7,538 nucleotides of DNA. It comes from JBDIBB01 sp039812685. GTDB taxonomy: Bacteria > Acidobacteriota > Vicinamibacteria > Vicinamibacterales > JAFNAJ01. Within the stretch, counting starts at the first letter, position 1. Each line of letters begins with the position of its first letter. The notes under the pieces were generated by a model. That model made no database searches. It was not told the origin of the DNA and saw only the letters and a program-made list of their open reading frames with translations. The position numbers and the translations under genes are program-made. Below are positions 1-7,538 of the stretch, piece by piece. Location: positions 1 to 7,538 of the forward strand of contig JBDIBB010000174.1 in the NCBI GenBank assembly GCA_039812685.1, written 5' to 3'.

Positions 1-1591
1 CCAGAACGACATCCTCAAGGAGTTCATGGTCCGCAACACCTACATCTACCCGCCGGCGCCGTCGATGCGGATCATCGGCGACATCCTCCGCTACTGCGCC
101 GCCGGGATGCCGCGCTTCAACGGCATCTCGATCAGCGGGTACCACATGCAGGAAGCCGGCGCCACGGCCGACATCGAGCTGGGCTACACGCTGGCCGACG
201 GGCTGGAGTACGTGCGGACGGGCCTGCGCGCGGGCCTGGACATCGACGCGTTCGCGCCGCGCCTGAGCTTCTTCTGGGCGATCGGCATGAACCACTTCAT
301 GGAGATCGCCAAGCTGCGCGCCGCGCGCGTGCTGTGGGCCCGGCTGATCAGCGGTTTCCAGCCGAAGAACGCGAAGTCGATGGCGCTGCGCACGCACTCG
401 CAGACCTCGGGCTGGAGCCTGACGGCGCAGGACGTGTTCAACAACGTCGCCCGCACCTGCGTCGAGGCGCTGGCGGCGGCGCTCGGACACACGCAGTCGC
501 TGCACACCAACGCGCTGGACGAGGCGATTGCGCTGCCGACCGACTTCTCGGCGCGCATCGCGCGCAACACGCAGATCTACCTGCAGGAGGAGACCGGCAT
601 CACGAAGGTGGTGGATCCGTGGGCCGGCAGCTTCTACGTGGAGCGGCTCACGCACGAGCTGATGCGGCGCGCGTGGGATCACATCCAGGAGATCGAGTCG
701 CTGGGCGGCATGGCGAAGGCCATCGAGACCGGGCTGCCCAAGATGCGCATCGAGGAGGCGGCGGCGCGACGGCAGGCGCGCATCGACTCGGGGCGCGAGA
801 CGGTGGTCGGCGTCAACAAGTACCGCCGCGAGCACGACACGCCGATCGACGTGCTCGAGGTGGACAACCGCGCCGTGCGCGAGAGCCAGTTGCGCCGGCT
901 GGCGCAGGTGCGCGCCGCGCGCGACCCACGGGCGGTCGCCGGGGCGCTCGACGCGCTGTCGCAGGCGGCCGGGCGCGGCGACGGCAACCTGCTGGATCTC
1001 GCGGTGGCCGCGGCGCGCGCCCGCGCGACGCTCGGCGAGATCTCGGCGGCGCTCGAACAGGTGTACGGACGCTACCAGGCGGTGAACCGCACGATCTCGG
1101 GCGTCTATTCCTCCGAGAGCCAGGGCGATCCCGAGTTCGTCAAGGCCCGCGCGATGGCCGACGCGTTCGCGGCGCAGGAAGGCCGCCGGCCGCGCATCCT
1201 CGTCGCCAAGATGGGCCAGGACGGCCACGACCGCGGGGCGAAGGTGATCGCCACGGCGCTGGCCGACGAGGGGTTCGACGTCGACGTCGGACCGCTCTTC
1301 CAGACGCCGAAGGAGGCCGCGCGCATGGCGGTGGAGAACGACGTCCACGTGCTGGGCGTCTCGAGCCTCGCCGGCGGCCACAAGACGCTGGTGCCCGAGG
1401 TGATCGCCGAGCTGAAGGCGCAGGGCCGCGACGACATCCTGGTCGTGGTGGGCGGCGTCATCCCGCCCAACGACTACCCGTTCCTGCGGGCGACCGGGGT
1501 GACGGCGGTGTTCGGGCCCGGCAGCGTGATTCCGCTGTGCGCGCAGGAAATCCTCGAGGCGCTGATGGGGACGACCGGTGCCCGACGCTAG
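1..1591 (+). CDS. mutB: Methylmalonyl-CoA mutase, large (catalytic) subunit, 5'-truncated by the window edge
   Basis: Adenosylcobalamin-dependent interconversion of (R)-methylmalonyl-CoA and succinyl-CoA in the cytoplasm (also called scpA/mcm). 529 residues are visible, reading in frame from base 2. The first visible residue (Q of QNDILKEF) aligns with Gln197 of the Propionibacterium MutB, so roughly 195 residues of the TIM barrel lie upstream. The substrate-contacting Arg207 equivalent is in MVRNTY, and exactly 37 residues later the Tyr243-His244 pair appears in SGYHMQEAG. The C-terminal cobalamin domain (from about base 1190) has KMGQDGHDRG, with the cobalt-ligating His at bases 1226-1228 and the Lys and Asp that pair with it, then SSLAGGH and VVGGVIP. 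Arg at position 207 favours methylmalonyl- over isobutyryl-CoA mutase (family knowledge). The B12 domain is C-terminal, as in MutB. The gene overlaps meaB by 14 bases, which strongly supports the assignment. Truncation is due only to the window edge. Confidence 0.97.
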   Translation, partial: QNDILKEFMVRNTYIYPPAPSMRIIGDILRYCAAGMPRFNGISISGYHMQEAGATADIELGYTLADGLEYVRTGLRAGLDIDAFAPRLSFFWAIGMNHFMEIAKLRAARVLWARLISGFQPKNAKSMALRTHSQTSGWSLTAQDVFNNVARTCVEALAAALGHTQSLHTNALDEAIALPTDFSARIARNTQIYLQEETGITKVVDPWAGSFYVERLTHELMRRAWDHIQEIESLGGMAKAIETGLPKMRIEEAAARRQARIDSGRETVVGVNKYRREHDTPIDVLEVDNRAVRESQLRRLAQVRAARDPRAVAGALDALSQAAGRGDGNLLDLAVAAARARATLGEISAALEQVYGRYQAVNRTISGVYSSESQGDPEFVKARAMADAFAAQEGRRPRILVAKMGQDGHDRGAKVIATALADEGFDVDVGPLFQTPKEAARMAVENDVHVLGVSSLAGGHKTLVPEVIAELKAQGRDDILVVVGGVIPPNDYPFLRATGVTAVFGPGSVIPLCAQEILEALMGTTGARR

Positions 1592-2609
1592 GTCGCCAAC
1601 CCGTCCCCGCCCGGGGCGCCGCCGGCTCCCGGTCGCCGACTACGCGCGCGGCGTGCTGGCCGGCGACCGCGTGGCGCTGGCGCAAGCGATCACGCTGATC
1701 GAAAGCGATCTGCCGTCTGACGCGGCGCTGGCGGCCAGCCTGCTCGACGCGCTGCTCCCGCACACGGGCCAGGCCCGTCGCGTGGGCATCACCGGCGTGC
1801 CCGGCGCCGGCAAGAGCACGTTCATCGACGCCCTGGGCCTTCACCTGATCCGCGATCGGGGCGAGCAGGTCGCGGTGCTCACCATCGACCCGTCGAGCCC
1901 CGTCTCGAAGGGGAGCATCCTCGGCGACAAGACGCGCATGGAACGGCTGTCGGTCGAGCCGCGCGCCTACATCCGGCCGTCACCGTCGCAGGGACACCTG
2001 GGCGGCGTCGCCCGCCGCACGCGCGAGACGATGCTGCTGTGCGAGGCGGCGGGGTTCGAGACGGTCATCGTCGAGACGGTGGGCGTCGGGCAGTCGGAGG
2101 TGGCCGTCCGCTCGATGGTCGACTTCTTCCTGCTGCTCATGATTCCGGGCGCCGGCGACGAGCTGCAGGGCATCAAGCGCGGCATCGTCGAGATGGTCGA
2201 CGCCATCGCCATCAACAAGGCCGACGGCGAGAACCGCCGCCGCGCCGAACGTGCCCGCGCCGACTACGCGAGCGCGCTGCACCTGTTCCCGGCCGCGCCC
2301 GATGGCTGGGTGCCGAGGGTGCTCGCCTGCTCGGCGCTCACCGGCGAGGGCATCCCCGAGGTGTGGGAACGGGTAGTCGAACACAGGCAGGTGCAGACCG
2401 CCAACGGACACCTCGAGGCGAGACGCCGCGGGCAGGCGCTCGACTGGCTCCACGAGCTGCTGTCGGACGGCCTGCGGCGGATGCTCCGGGCCGATCCGAG
2501 GTTCGCGGCCCGCCTGCCGGCGCTCGAGGCGGCGGTGGCCGCGGCGAAGATGACGCCGTTTGCCGCGGCGCGCGAACTGCTCGGGATCGTGGCCGGTCAA
2601 TCTGCGTGA
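1578..2609 (+). CDS. meaB: MeaB/ArgK family GTPase, methylmalonyl-CoA mutase chaperone
   Basis: G3E-family P-loop GTPase that protects methylmalonyl-CoA mutase from inactivation and gates adenosylcobalamin loading by GTP hydrolysis. The 343-residue protein has Walker A GVPGAGKS at residues 73-80, the DPSSPVSKGSILGDKTRM block at 104-121, the ETVGVGQSE segment at 166-174, NKAD (guanine specificity) at 213-216 and SALTGEG at 253-259. The length fits the family (about 310-340), with a helical C-terminal part used for dimerisation in known members. The GTG start at 1578 lies inside the mutase gene and has a GGGGA Shine-Dalgarno-like run at 1567-1571, 6 bases away. The first 20 or so residues are Arg/Pro-rich and not conserved in the family, so an internal start (for example GTG near 1653) is possible but would leave almost no helix before the conserved LAGDR region. 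The 14-base overlap implies translational coupling with the mutase. Confidence 0.96.
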   Translation: MPDARSPTRPRPGRRRLPVADYARGVLAGDRVALAQAITLIESDLPSDAALAASLLDALLPHTGQARRVGITGVPGAGKSTFIDALGLHLIRDRGEQVAVLTIDPSSPVSKGSILGDKTRMERLSVEPRAYIRPSPSQGHLGGVARRTRETMLLCEAAGFETVIVETVGVGQSEVAVRSMVDFFLLLMIPGAGDELQGIKRGIVEMVDAIAINKADGENRRRAERARADYASALHLFPAAPDGWVPRVLACSALTGEGIPEVWERVVEHRQVQTANGHLEARRRGQALDWLHELLSDGLRRMLRADPRFAARLPALEAAVAAAKMTPFAAARELLGIVAGQSA

Positions 2610-2611
2610 AG

Positions 2612-2623
2612 GCGAGGCCTCGC
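2612..2623. other. 12-bp perfect palindrome in the meaB/DUF721 convergent gap
   Basis: GCGAGGCCTCGC is self-complementary and sits in the 28-base gap between two convergent stop codons. It has no loop and no T tract on either side, so it is not a classical intrinsic terminator. It could still form a cruciform or a weak bidirectional stop, or be chance in GC-rich DNA. Reported as a sequence fact only. Confidence 0.3.
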
Positions 2624-2637
2624 GCCAGCCCGATCCC

Positions 2638-3060
2638 TCACGGGCGCTTCTTCGCCGGATTCCGCCGAGACGACGGCCGGGGCGCGGCGGCGCGCGGCTG
2701 GTTCCGGGTCGTATCGGCGCGAGTGGGCGGCCGGCGCGCGGTGTCGGGCGGCGCGCCCGGGGCGTGAATCGCCAGCCGTGCGACGACGCCGGCGCCCAGC
2801 AGCCGCGCCAGCCGGGCCACGAGTTCGTCTCCGGCCCGCGCGATCTCCGCCGCCCACAACGGCCCCGGCGTCTCCACCCGCAGGATCCTGTCCTCGAGCC
2901 ACACCCGGCTGGCACGCGCCAGGGCCGGTCCGACCGTCGCCCGCCACGCGACGTCCAGCTTCGCCTGGCTCATCGGCTGGTCGCGGAGGAGGTCGGCGAG
3001 CGCCTCAGGCACGATGTCGCGCAAGGGACGTGGCCTGAGCGAAGCTGGCTGGCGGGGCAT
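2638..3060 (-). CDS. DUF721 domain protein (DciA-like)
   Basis: A 140-residue protein of the DUF721 family, whose best-studied member, DciA, helps load the replicative DnaB helicase; whether this copy does so is inference. Family features: an N-terminal helix (LRDIVPEALADLL, about residues 13-25), the central W39-xx-x-VG44 pattern in the AWRATVGPALA segment, the strand LEDRILRVETPGPLW with W69, and a closing helix and strand up to about residue 102. Residues 103-140 are Pro/Arg/Lys-rich and probably disordered, a plausible nucleic-acid-binding tail. The ATG at 3058-3060 was chosen because the domain begins just after it. The frame stays open far upstream, but that part resembles no family and lies antisense to maf. 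No Shine-Dalgarno sequence is visible. The gene is convergent with meaB and divergent from maf. Confidence 0.82.
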   Translation of the reverse strand: MPRQPASLRPRPLRDIVPEALADLLRDQPMSQAKLDVAWRATVGPALARASRVWLEDRILRVETPGPLWAAEIARAGDELVARLARLLGAGVVARLAIHAPGAPPDTARRPPTRADTTRNQPRAAAPRPSSRRNPAKKRP

Positions 3061-3155
3061 GCCGCATGGTGCCCGCAACGCCGCCCGAATACAAGACGCG
3101 TCGTCGCGGCGTGGCGCGCCTGCCACGGTGTGACCGAAACGGTGCGGCGCGCGTG

Positions 3156-3175
3156 CCCGCGGTATCATCCGCGGG
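3156..3175 (+). promoter_or_regulatory. Hairpin with TATCAT core abutting the maf start codon
   Basis: A perfect 7-bp inverted repeat, CCCGCGG (3156-3162) and CCGCGGG (3169-3175), flanks TATCAT (3163-3168). The last base of the right arm is the first base of the maf GTG. TATCAT matches the sigma70 -10 consensus at 4 of 6 positions and lies 6 bases before the start codon, the spacing expected for leaderless transcription. No good -35 is found 16-18 bases upstream and no Shine-Dalgarno sequence precedes the GTG. It may be a leaderless promoter, an operator, or an RNA hairpin over the start; the sequence alone cannot decide. Confidence 0.4.
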
Positions 3176-3759
3176 TGAGACTCCTGCTGGCGTCGGCCTC
3201 GCCCCGGCGCGCCGATCTGCTGGCGGCCGCCGGCTATACGTTCACCGTCGTGGCCGCCGATGTCGACGAGGCGCCGCGGCCCGGAGAACCCCCGGCCGAC
3301 TACGTCCGCCGTCTTGCCGAAACCAAGGCCGAGGCCGTGCAGGCGGCCGATTCCGCCGATCTGATCCTGGCCGCGGACACGACCGTCGTGCTCGATGGCC
3401 GGATCCTCGGGAAGCCGGAGGACGCCGCCGACGCGGTCCGGATGCTCGAACGACTGGCCGGCCGCGAGCACATGGTGCACACCGGCGTCGCCGTTCGCGG
3501 CGACGGCCGGATGGCGAGCGAGGTGGCGACGACGCGGGTACGCTTCTTGCCCCTGACCAGCGCGGCGATCGCCTGGTACGTGGGCTCGGGCGAGCCGTTC
3601 GGCAAGGCGGGCGCCTATGCGATCCAGGGTCGCGCCTCGCGGTTCATCGACTGGATCGAAGGGTCGTATTCGAACGTGGTGGGGCTGCCGGTGCACGTGG
3701 CGCACAGGCTGCTCGCACGGGCGGGCTGGGAACCGGAGGTTTGCGGGCCGCCGCGTTGA
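3175..3759 (+). CDS. maf: Maf/YhdE-type nucleoside triphosphate pyrophosphatase
   Basis: Cytoplasmic house-cleaning enzyme that hydrolyses nucleoside triphosphates (dTTP/UTP and modified nucleotides in the YhdE subgroup) to monophosphate and pyrophosphate; older annotations call it a septum formation inhibitor. The 194-residue length is typical. Motifs in order: SASPRR at 7-12 (phosphate binding), ETKAEA at 49-54, AADTTV around the catalytic Asp68, GKPED at 79-83, the GEP-x-x-KAGAYAIQG block at 139-152 with Lys144 and Gln151, and GSYSNVVGLP at 163-172. The KAGAYAIQG form points to the Maf/YhdE rather than the YceF (m7GTP) subgroup. The GTG start at 3175 places the SASPRR motif exactly where family members have it. 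The frame is open further upstream, but that part has no family resemblance. It is divergent from the DUF721 gene, with a 114-base gap. The stop codon overlaps a candidate promoter for ccmE. Confidence 0.95.
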   Translation: MRLLLASASPRRADLLAAAGYTFTVVAADVDEAPRPGEPPADYVRRLAETKAEAVQAADSADLILAADTTVVLDGRILGKPEDAADAVRMLERLAGREHMVHTGVAVRGDGRMASEVATTRVRFLPLTSAAIAWYVGSGEPFGKAGAYAIQGRASRFIDWIEGSYSNVVGLPVHVAHRLLARAGWEPEVCGPPR

Positions 3760-3784
3760 CCGGCGTCGTCGAGACGCATATTCT
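3756..3784 (+). promoter_or_regulatory. Candidate sigma70 promoter for the ccm cluster
   Basis: TTGACC (3756-3761, 5 of 6 matches to the -35 consensus) is followed by a 17-base spacer and TATTCT (3779-3784, 4 of 6 matches to the -10 consensus). The -35 box overlaps the maf stop codon. Transcription would start near 3790, giving ccmE a leader of about 110 bases. The AT-rich patch ATATTCTTGAGTATC stands out in very GC-rich surroundings. This is a motif match only. Confidence 0.5.
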
Positions 3785-3795
3785 TGAGTATCAGA

Positions 3796-3824
3796 GAGCG
3801 CGCCCGTGCCTGTCGCGCGCGCTC
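3796..3824 (+). other. GC-rich stem-loop in the ccmE leader
   Basis: GAGCGCGC (3796-3803) pairs perfectly with GCGCGCTC (3817-3824) around a 13-base loop. No T tract follows. It lies just downstream of the candidate promoter, so it would be at the 5' end of the ccm transcript (mRNA stability or attenuation), or could act as a poor terminator for maf read-through. Its role is not determinable from sequence. Confidence 0.35.
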
Positions 3825-3900
3825 GATTCGACCGCGGTGGCCGGCACGTCGTCGCCCCGCGCGGTGCGACACCCGGAATCACAGAGACCCCCAAGAGAAC

Positions 3901-4332
3901 ATGTCCAAGAAGACCGCCAAGATCGGGTTGACCAGCCTGGCGCTCGTGCTGGCATTCGCCGGGCTGTTGTGGACCACGCTGAGCGAAGGCACCGAGTACT
4001 ACAAGCACGTGGACGAGGTGATGAGCGAGCCGGCCGCCTGGTATGGCAAGAAGCTGCAGCTGCACGGCCACGTGGTCGACGGGTCGATCCTGCGCAAGCG
4101 CGACTCGCTCGACTACCGGTTCCAGGTGCACGCCAACGGCAAGGTCGTCACCGCGTCCTACGCGGGCATCGTGCCCGACACCTTCAAGGACGGCGCGGAG
4201 GTGGTGGTGAAGGGGACGCTTGGCCCCGACGGGTTCGTCGTGGAGCCCAACGGCGTGATGGCCAAGTGTCCGTCGAAGTACGAGTCGGCGGCGACCGGCC
4301 CCAACGGCACGGTGGCCAAGTCGTCCTACTGA
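3901..4332 (+). CDS. ccmE: Cytochrome c maturation protein CcmE, Cys-type (CxxxY) haem chaperone
   Basis: Membrane-anchored periplasmic haem chaperone that binds haem covalently and hands it to CcmF for attachment to apocytochrome c. The 143-residue protein has a short basic N-terminus (SKKTAK), one transmembrane anchor at about 9-27, then an OB-fold domain: YYKHVDEVM at 33-41, the LQLHGHVVDGSI strand region at 52-63, the DYRFQV strand at 71-76, and VVVKGTLGPDGFV at 101-113. The haem-binding motif is CPSKY, with Cys123 and Tyr127, in place of the HxxxY of classical CcmE. Cys123 is the only cysteine. This CxxxY form is known from Desulfovibrio and archaea. The ATG at 3901 was chosen because the membrane anchor follows directly; the frame is open further upstream but that part resembles no family. 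The Shine-Dalgarno sequence is weak (AAGAGA just before the ATG). It is followed 163 bases later by ccmF. Confidence 0.93.
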   Translation: MSKKTAKIGLTSLALVLAFAGLLWTTLSEGTEYYKHVDEVMSEPAAWYGKKLQLHGHVVDGSILRKRDSLDYRFQVHANGKVVTASYAGIVPDTFKDGAEVVVKGTLGPDGFVVEPNGVMAKCPSKYESAATGPNGTVAKSSY

Positions 4333-4367
4333 GGCCCGCGTCCTCCGGTGGAGTGGCCTGCCTCGAG

Positions 4368-4393
4368 CCGCGTGCGCGCCCGGCGCGTCGCGG
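4368..4393 (+). other. Imperfect GC hairpin between ccmE and ccmF
   Basis: An outer CCGCG/CGCGG stem and an inner CGCGC/GCGCG stem are separated by a small bulge (TG against T) with a CCG loop. No T tract follows. It may slow RNases or RNA polymerase between ccmE and ccmF and so set their relative expression, but such hairpins arise readily in DNA this GC-rich. Confidence 0.3.
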
Positions 4394-4420
4394 CGTCACC
4401 CGCACGCAGAATCATCGAGA

Positions 4421-4437
4421 CGCCCCGTTCGGGGGCG
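4421..4437 (+). other. Second GC hairpin between ccmE and ccmF
   Basis: CGCCCC (4421-4426) pairs with GGGGCG (4432-4437) around a GTTCG loop. There is no T tract, so an intrinsic terminator is unlikely. Together with the hairpin at 4368-4393 it makes the 163-base ccmE–ccmF gap strongly structured. No small gene with family resemblance is visible in the gap. Confidence 0.3.
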
Positions 4438-4487
4438 GCGGCACGCGCGTGATCCGCCCCCCACGTTCACCCGATAGCCCAGCCCCC

Positions 4488-4492
4488 AGGAG
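4488..4492 (+). promoter_or_regulatory. Shine-Dalgarno sequence of ccmF
   Basis: AGGAG lies 3 bases before the ccmF ATG. The motif is perfect but the spacing is shorter than the usual 5-9 bases. It supports the ATG at 4496 as the start. Confidence 0.55.
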
Positions 4493-4495
4493 CCC

Positions 4496-6492
<1,997 letters not shown>

Positions 6493-6496
<4 letters not shown>

Positions 6497-7077
6497 GTGC
6501 CGGCGCGGAGAAGGCCAGCGGCCTGCAGCCCTGGCACCTGTTCCTGGCGGCAGGCCTGGCGGCGAGCGTGGCGGCGGTGACGCTGGCGCGCGACACCCGC
6601 CCCGAGAACCTCGTCATGCTGAGCCTCACCGCCTTCTCGGCGGTGCTGGTCGGCGTGGCGTTTCACCGCATGCTGCAGCCCTTCGGCGAGGACGGCGTCG
6701 AAGGGGGCAGCCCCGCGCTCAGCGCCCGGGTGCGCGCGGCGCTCGAACGCGAGAAGATGTTCGTGCTGCGGTCGATTAAGGAGCTCGAGTTCGACCGGGC
6801 CATGGGGAAGGTGGCCGACGCCGATTTCACCGACATGGTGGGACGGCTGCGCGCGCGGGCCATCGGCCTGCTGGCCAAGCTCGATGCCGAGGCGGCGGGC
6901 TACCGCGGCCTGATCGAGCGCGACCTCGAGGCGCGGCTGGCGCAGGCCGGTGTGAACGCGCCGGTCGATGCCCCGCCGGCCGTGGCGGCGCCCGCGCCCG
7001 CCTGTTCGGCCTGCGGCACCAGCAACGATCACGACGCGCGCTTCTGCAAGTCGTGCGGAGCCAGGCTCGATGCGTAG
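6493..7077 (+). CDS. CcmI-like two-helix membrane protein with C-terminal zinc ribbon
   Basis: A 194-residue protein with two predicted transmembrane segments (about 14-31 and 38-56) and a charged helical stretch. Within that stretch, residues 93-112 (RSIKELEFDRAMGKVADADF) resemble the ExLxELExDxxxGxLsxxDY pattern of the N-terminal region of CcmI/CycH, the apocytochrome c chaperone of the haem lyase complex. A Pro/Ala linker (about 157-170) leads to a zinc ribbon, with C171-x2-C174 and C185-x2-C188. The TPR domain of CcmI is absent. Two helices plus a GK-D pattern next to ccmF suggest a reduced CcmI that docks on CcmF, but this is inference. The zinc ribbon would be cytoplasmic if both termini face inward. 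The start is fixed by the ATGA overlap with ccmF. The stop overlaps the next gene, so the three genes look translationally linked. Confidence 0.85.
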
Positions 7078-7538
7078 ACCGACCCGATGTGACGCGATGC
7101 GGCGCCTGCCGCCGGTGTTCGCCGCGCTGGTTGCCGCGTGCCTGTTCGCCGCCGCGCCGGCCACCGCCCAGATGCCCAACCTGGCCGGGATGTCGGGCAC
7201 GCCGCTGCCCGCCGAGGACCTGCCCGCCGGGACCGTGTCGGTGCGCCTGGTCCGCGGCGATCTCGCCAACAACATCGCGGGCCACCCGGTGGAACTGCAC
7301 GGCGGCGTCAGCCTGCGGGGCACGACCGACGAGAGCGGCCGGGCGACGTTCTCCAACGTCCCCCTCGGCGCGACGGTGCACGCGCACGCGGAGGTCGACG
7401 GCGAGTCGCTCAACTCGCAGGACTTCACGGTGTCGGCCGGCGGTGGCGTGAAGGTGATGCTGGTGGCGGGCGCCGGGACCGCTGCCGCGGGCGCCGCGCC
7501 GCAGGCGCCGGCGACGCCTGCCGAGCCGGCGGCCCCGG
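7070..7538 (+). CDS. Secreted protein with carboxypeptidase-regulatory-like beta-sandwich domain, 3' end beyond window
   Basis: 156 codons are visible with no stop. An N-terminal signal peptide (RR, then a hydrophobic core, then APATA before Q34) predicts export. A VAAC lipobox-like sequence at 21-24 also exists, but the hydrophobic run continues past it, so ordinary signal peptidase cleavage is likelier. Residues 54-133 (GTVSVRLVRGDL to VKVMLVAG) look like a transthyretin/CarboxypepD_reg-like domain, with the TDESGRATFSNVPLG turn typical of this fold. An Ala/Pro-rich linker starts near 134. The ATG at 7070 overlaps the previous stop and has GGAG at 7057-7060, 9 bases upstream; the in-frame ATG at 7097 gives a shorter signal peptide and is an alternative. 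Position suggests membership in the ccm operon. A periplasmic role in handling apocytochromes or folding is only a guess, and no enzymatic motif is visible. Confidence 0.75.
   Translation, partial: MRRPTRCDAMRRLPPVFAALVAACLFAAAPATAQMPNLAGMSGTPLPAEDLPAGTVSVRLVRGDLANNIAGHPVELHGGVSLRGTTDESGRATFSNVPLGATVHAHAEVDGESLNSQDFTVSAGGGVKVMLVAGAGTAAAGAAPQAPATPAEPAAP

Noticed and set aside
1..1591. Broken or N-terminally deleted mutase gene
   Set aside because: The reading frame continues to the first bases of the window, starting at the Gln197 equivalent, so the missing part is outside the window rather than lost.
334..1698. 454-codon + strand frame inside the mutase gene
   Set aside because: Its composition is Arg/Gly/Ala low-complexity, it is a shadow of the mutase frame, and no motif is visible.
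2610..2637. Intrinsic terminator between meaB and the DUF721 gene
   Set aside because: The palindrome there has no loop and no T tract on either strand, so a classical terminator cannot be claimed.
3061..4131. Upstream extension of the DUF721 frame on the - strand (497 codons in total)
   Set aside because: The extension is antisense to maf and ccmE and has no family resemblance. Only the last 140 codons form the DUF721 protein.
7053..7451. 132-codon + strand frame and several - strand frames at the right end
   Set aside because: They are Arg/Cys/Pro-rich shadows. The frame from 7070 gives a signal peptide and a plausible beta-sandwich domain and stays open to the window end.

Overview
The window is a very GC-rich bacterial segment with densely packed genes and no sign of mobile DNA, repeats, CRISPR, tRNA or rRNA. 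The gene set, the Cys-type CcmE and the order ccmE–ccmF–small zinc-ribbon protein suggest an Acidobacteriota-like bacterium, possibly a Vicinamibacteria-type lineage. That assignment is inference from protein flavour and gene order, not a database result.

Layout. (1) Bases 1–2609, + strand: the 3' three quarters of an adenosylcobalamin-dependent methylmalonyl-CoA mutase gene, overlapped by meaB, which encodes the GTPase that guards and reloads that mutase. This is a two-gene module for propionyl-CoA/succinyl-CoA interconversion. (2) Bases 2638–3060, - strand: a small DUF721 (DciA-like) protein, convergent with meaB. (3) Bases 3175–3759, + strand: a Maf/YhdE-type nucleotide pyrophosphatase, divergent from the DUF721 gene, with a perfect hairpin and a TATCAT box directly at its GTG start. 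(4) Bases 3756 to the window end, + strand: a cytochrome c maturation (System I) cluster. It starts with a good sigma70-like promoter overlapping the maf stop, then ccmE (with the CxxxY haem-binding motif instead of HxxxY), ccmF (haem lyase with all four expected histidines), a small two-helix membrane protein that looks like the N-terminal part of CcmI fused to a zinc ribbon, and the beginning of a secreted protein with a carboxypeptidase-regulatory-like beta-sandwich domain that runs off the window.

How they work together. The mutase and MeaB act in the cytoplasm on B12-dependent acyl-CoA rearrangement. The ccm genes act at the membrane and periplasm, where CcmE carries haem covalently and CcmF attaches it to apocytochromes c. 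The DUF721 and Maf genes between them are housekeeping-type genes with no evident link to either module. Every gap between genes is under 170 bases; the two larger ones (about 140 and 163 bases, either side of ccmE) hold a promoter candidate and GC-rich hairpins but no credible gene.

Nothing here is a clearly new system. The most interesting part is the non-canonical ccm cluster: a Cys-type CcmE, a CcmI-like/zinc-ribbon hybrid, and a secreted beta-sandwich protein translationally linked behind it.
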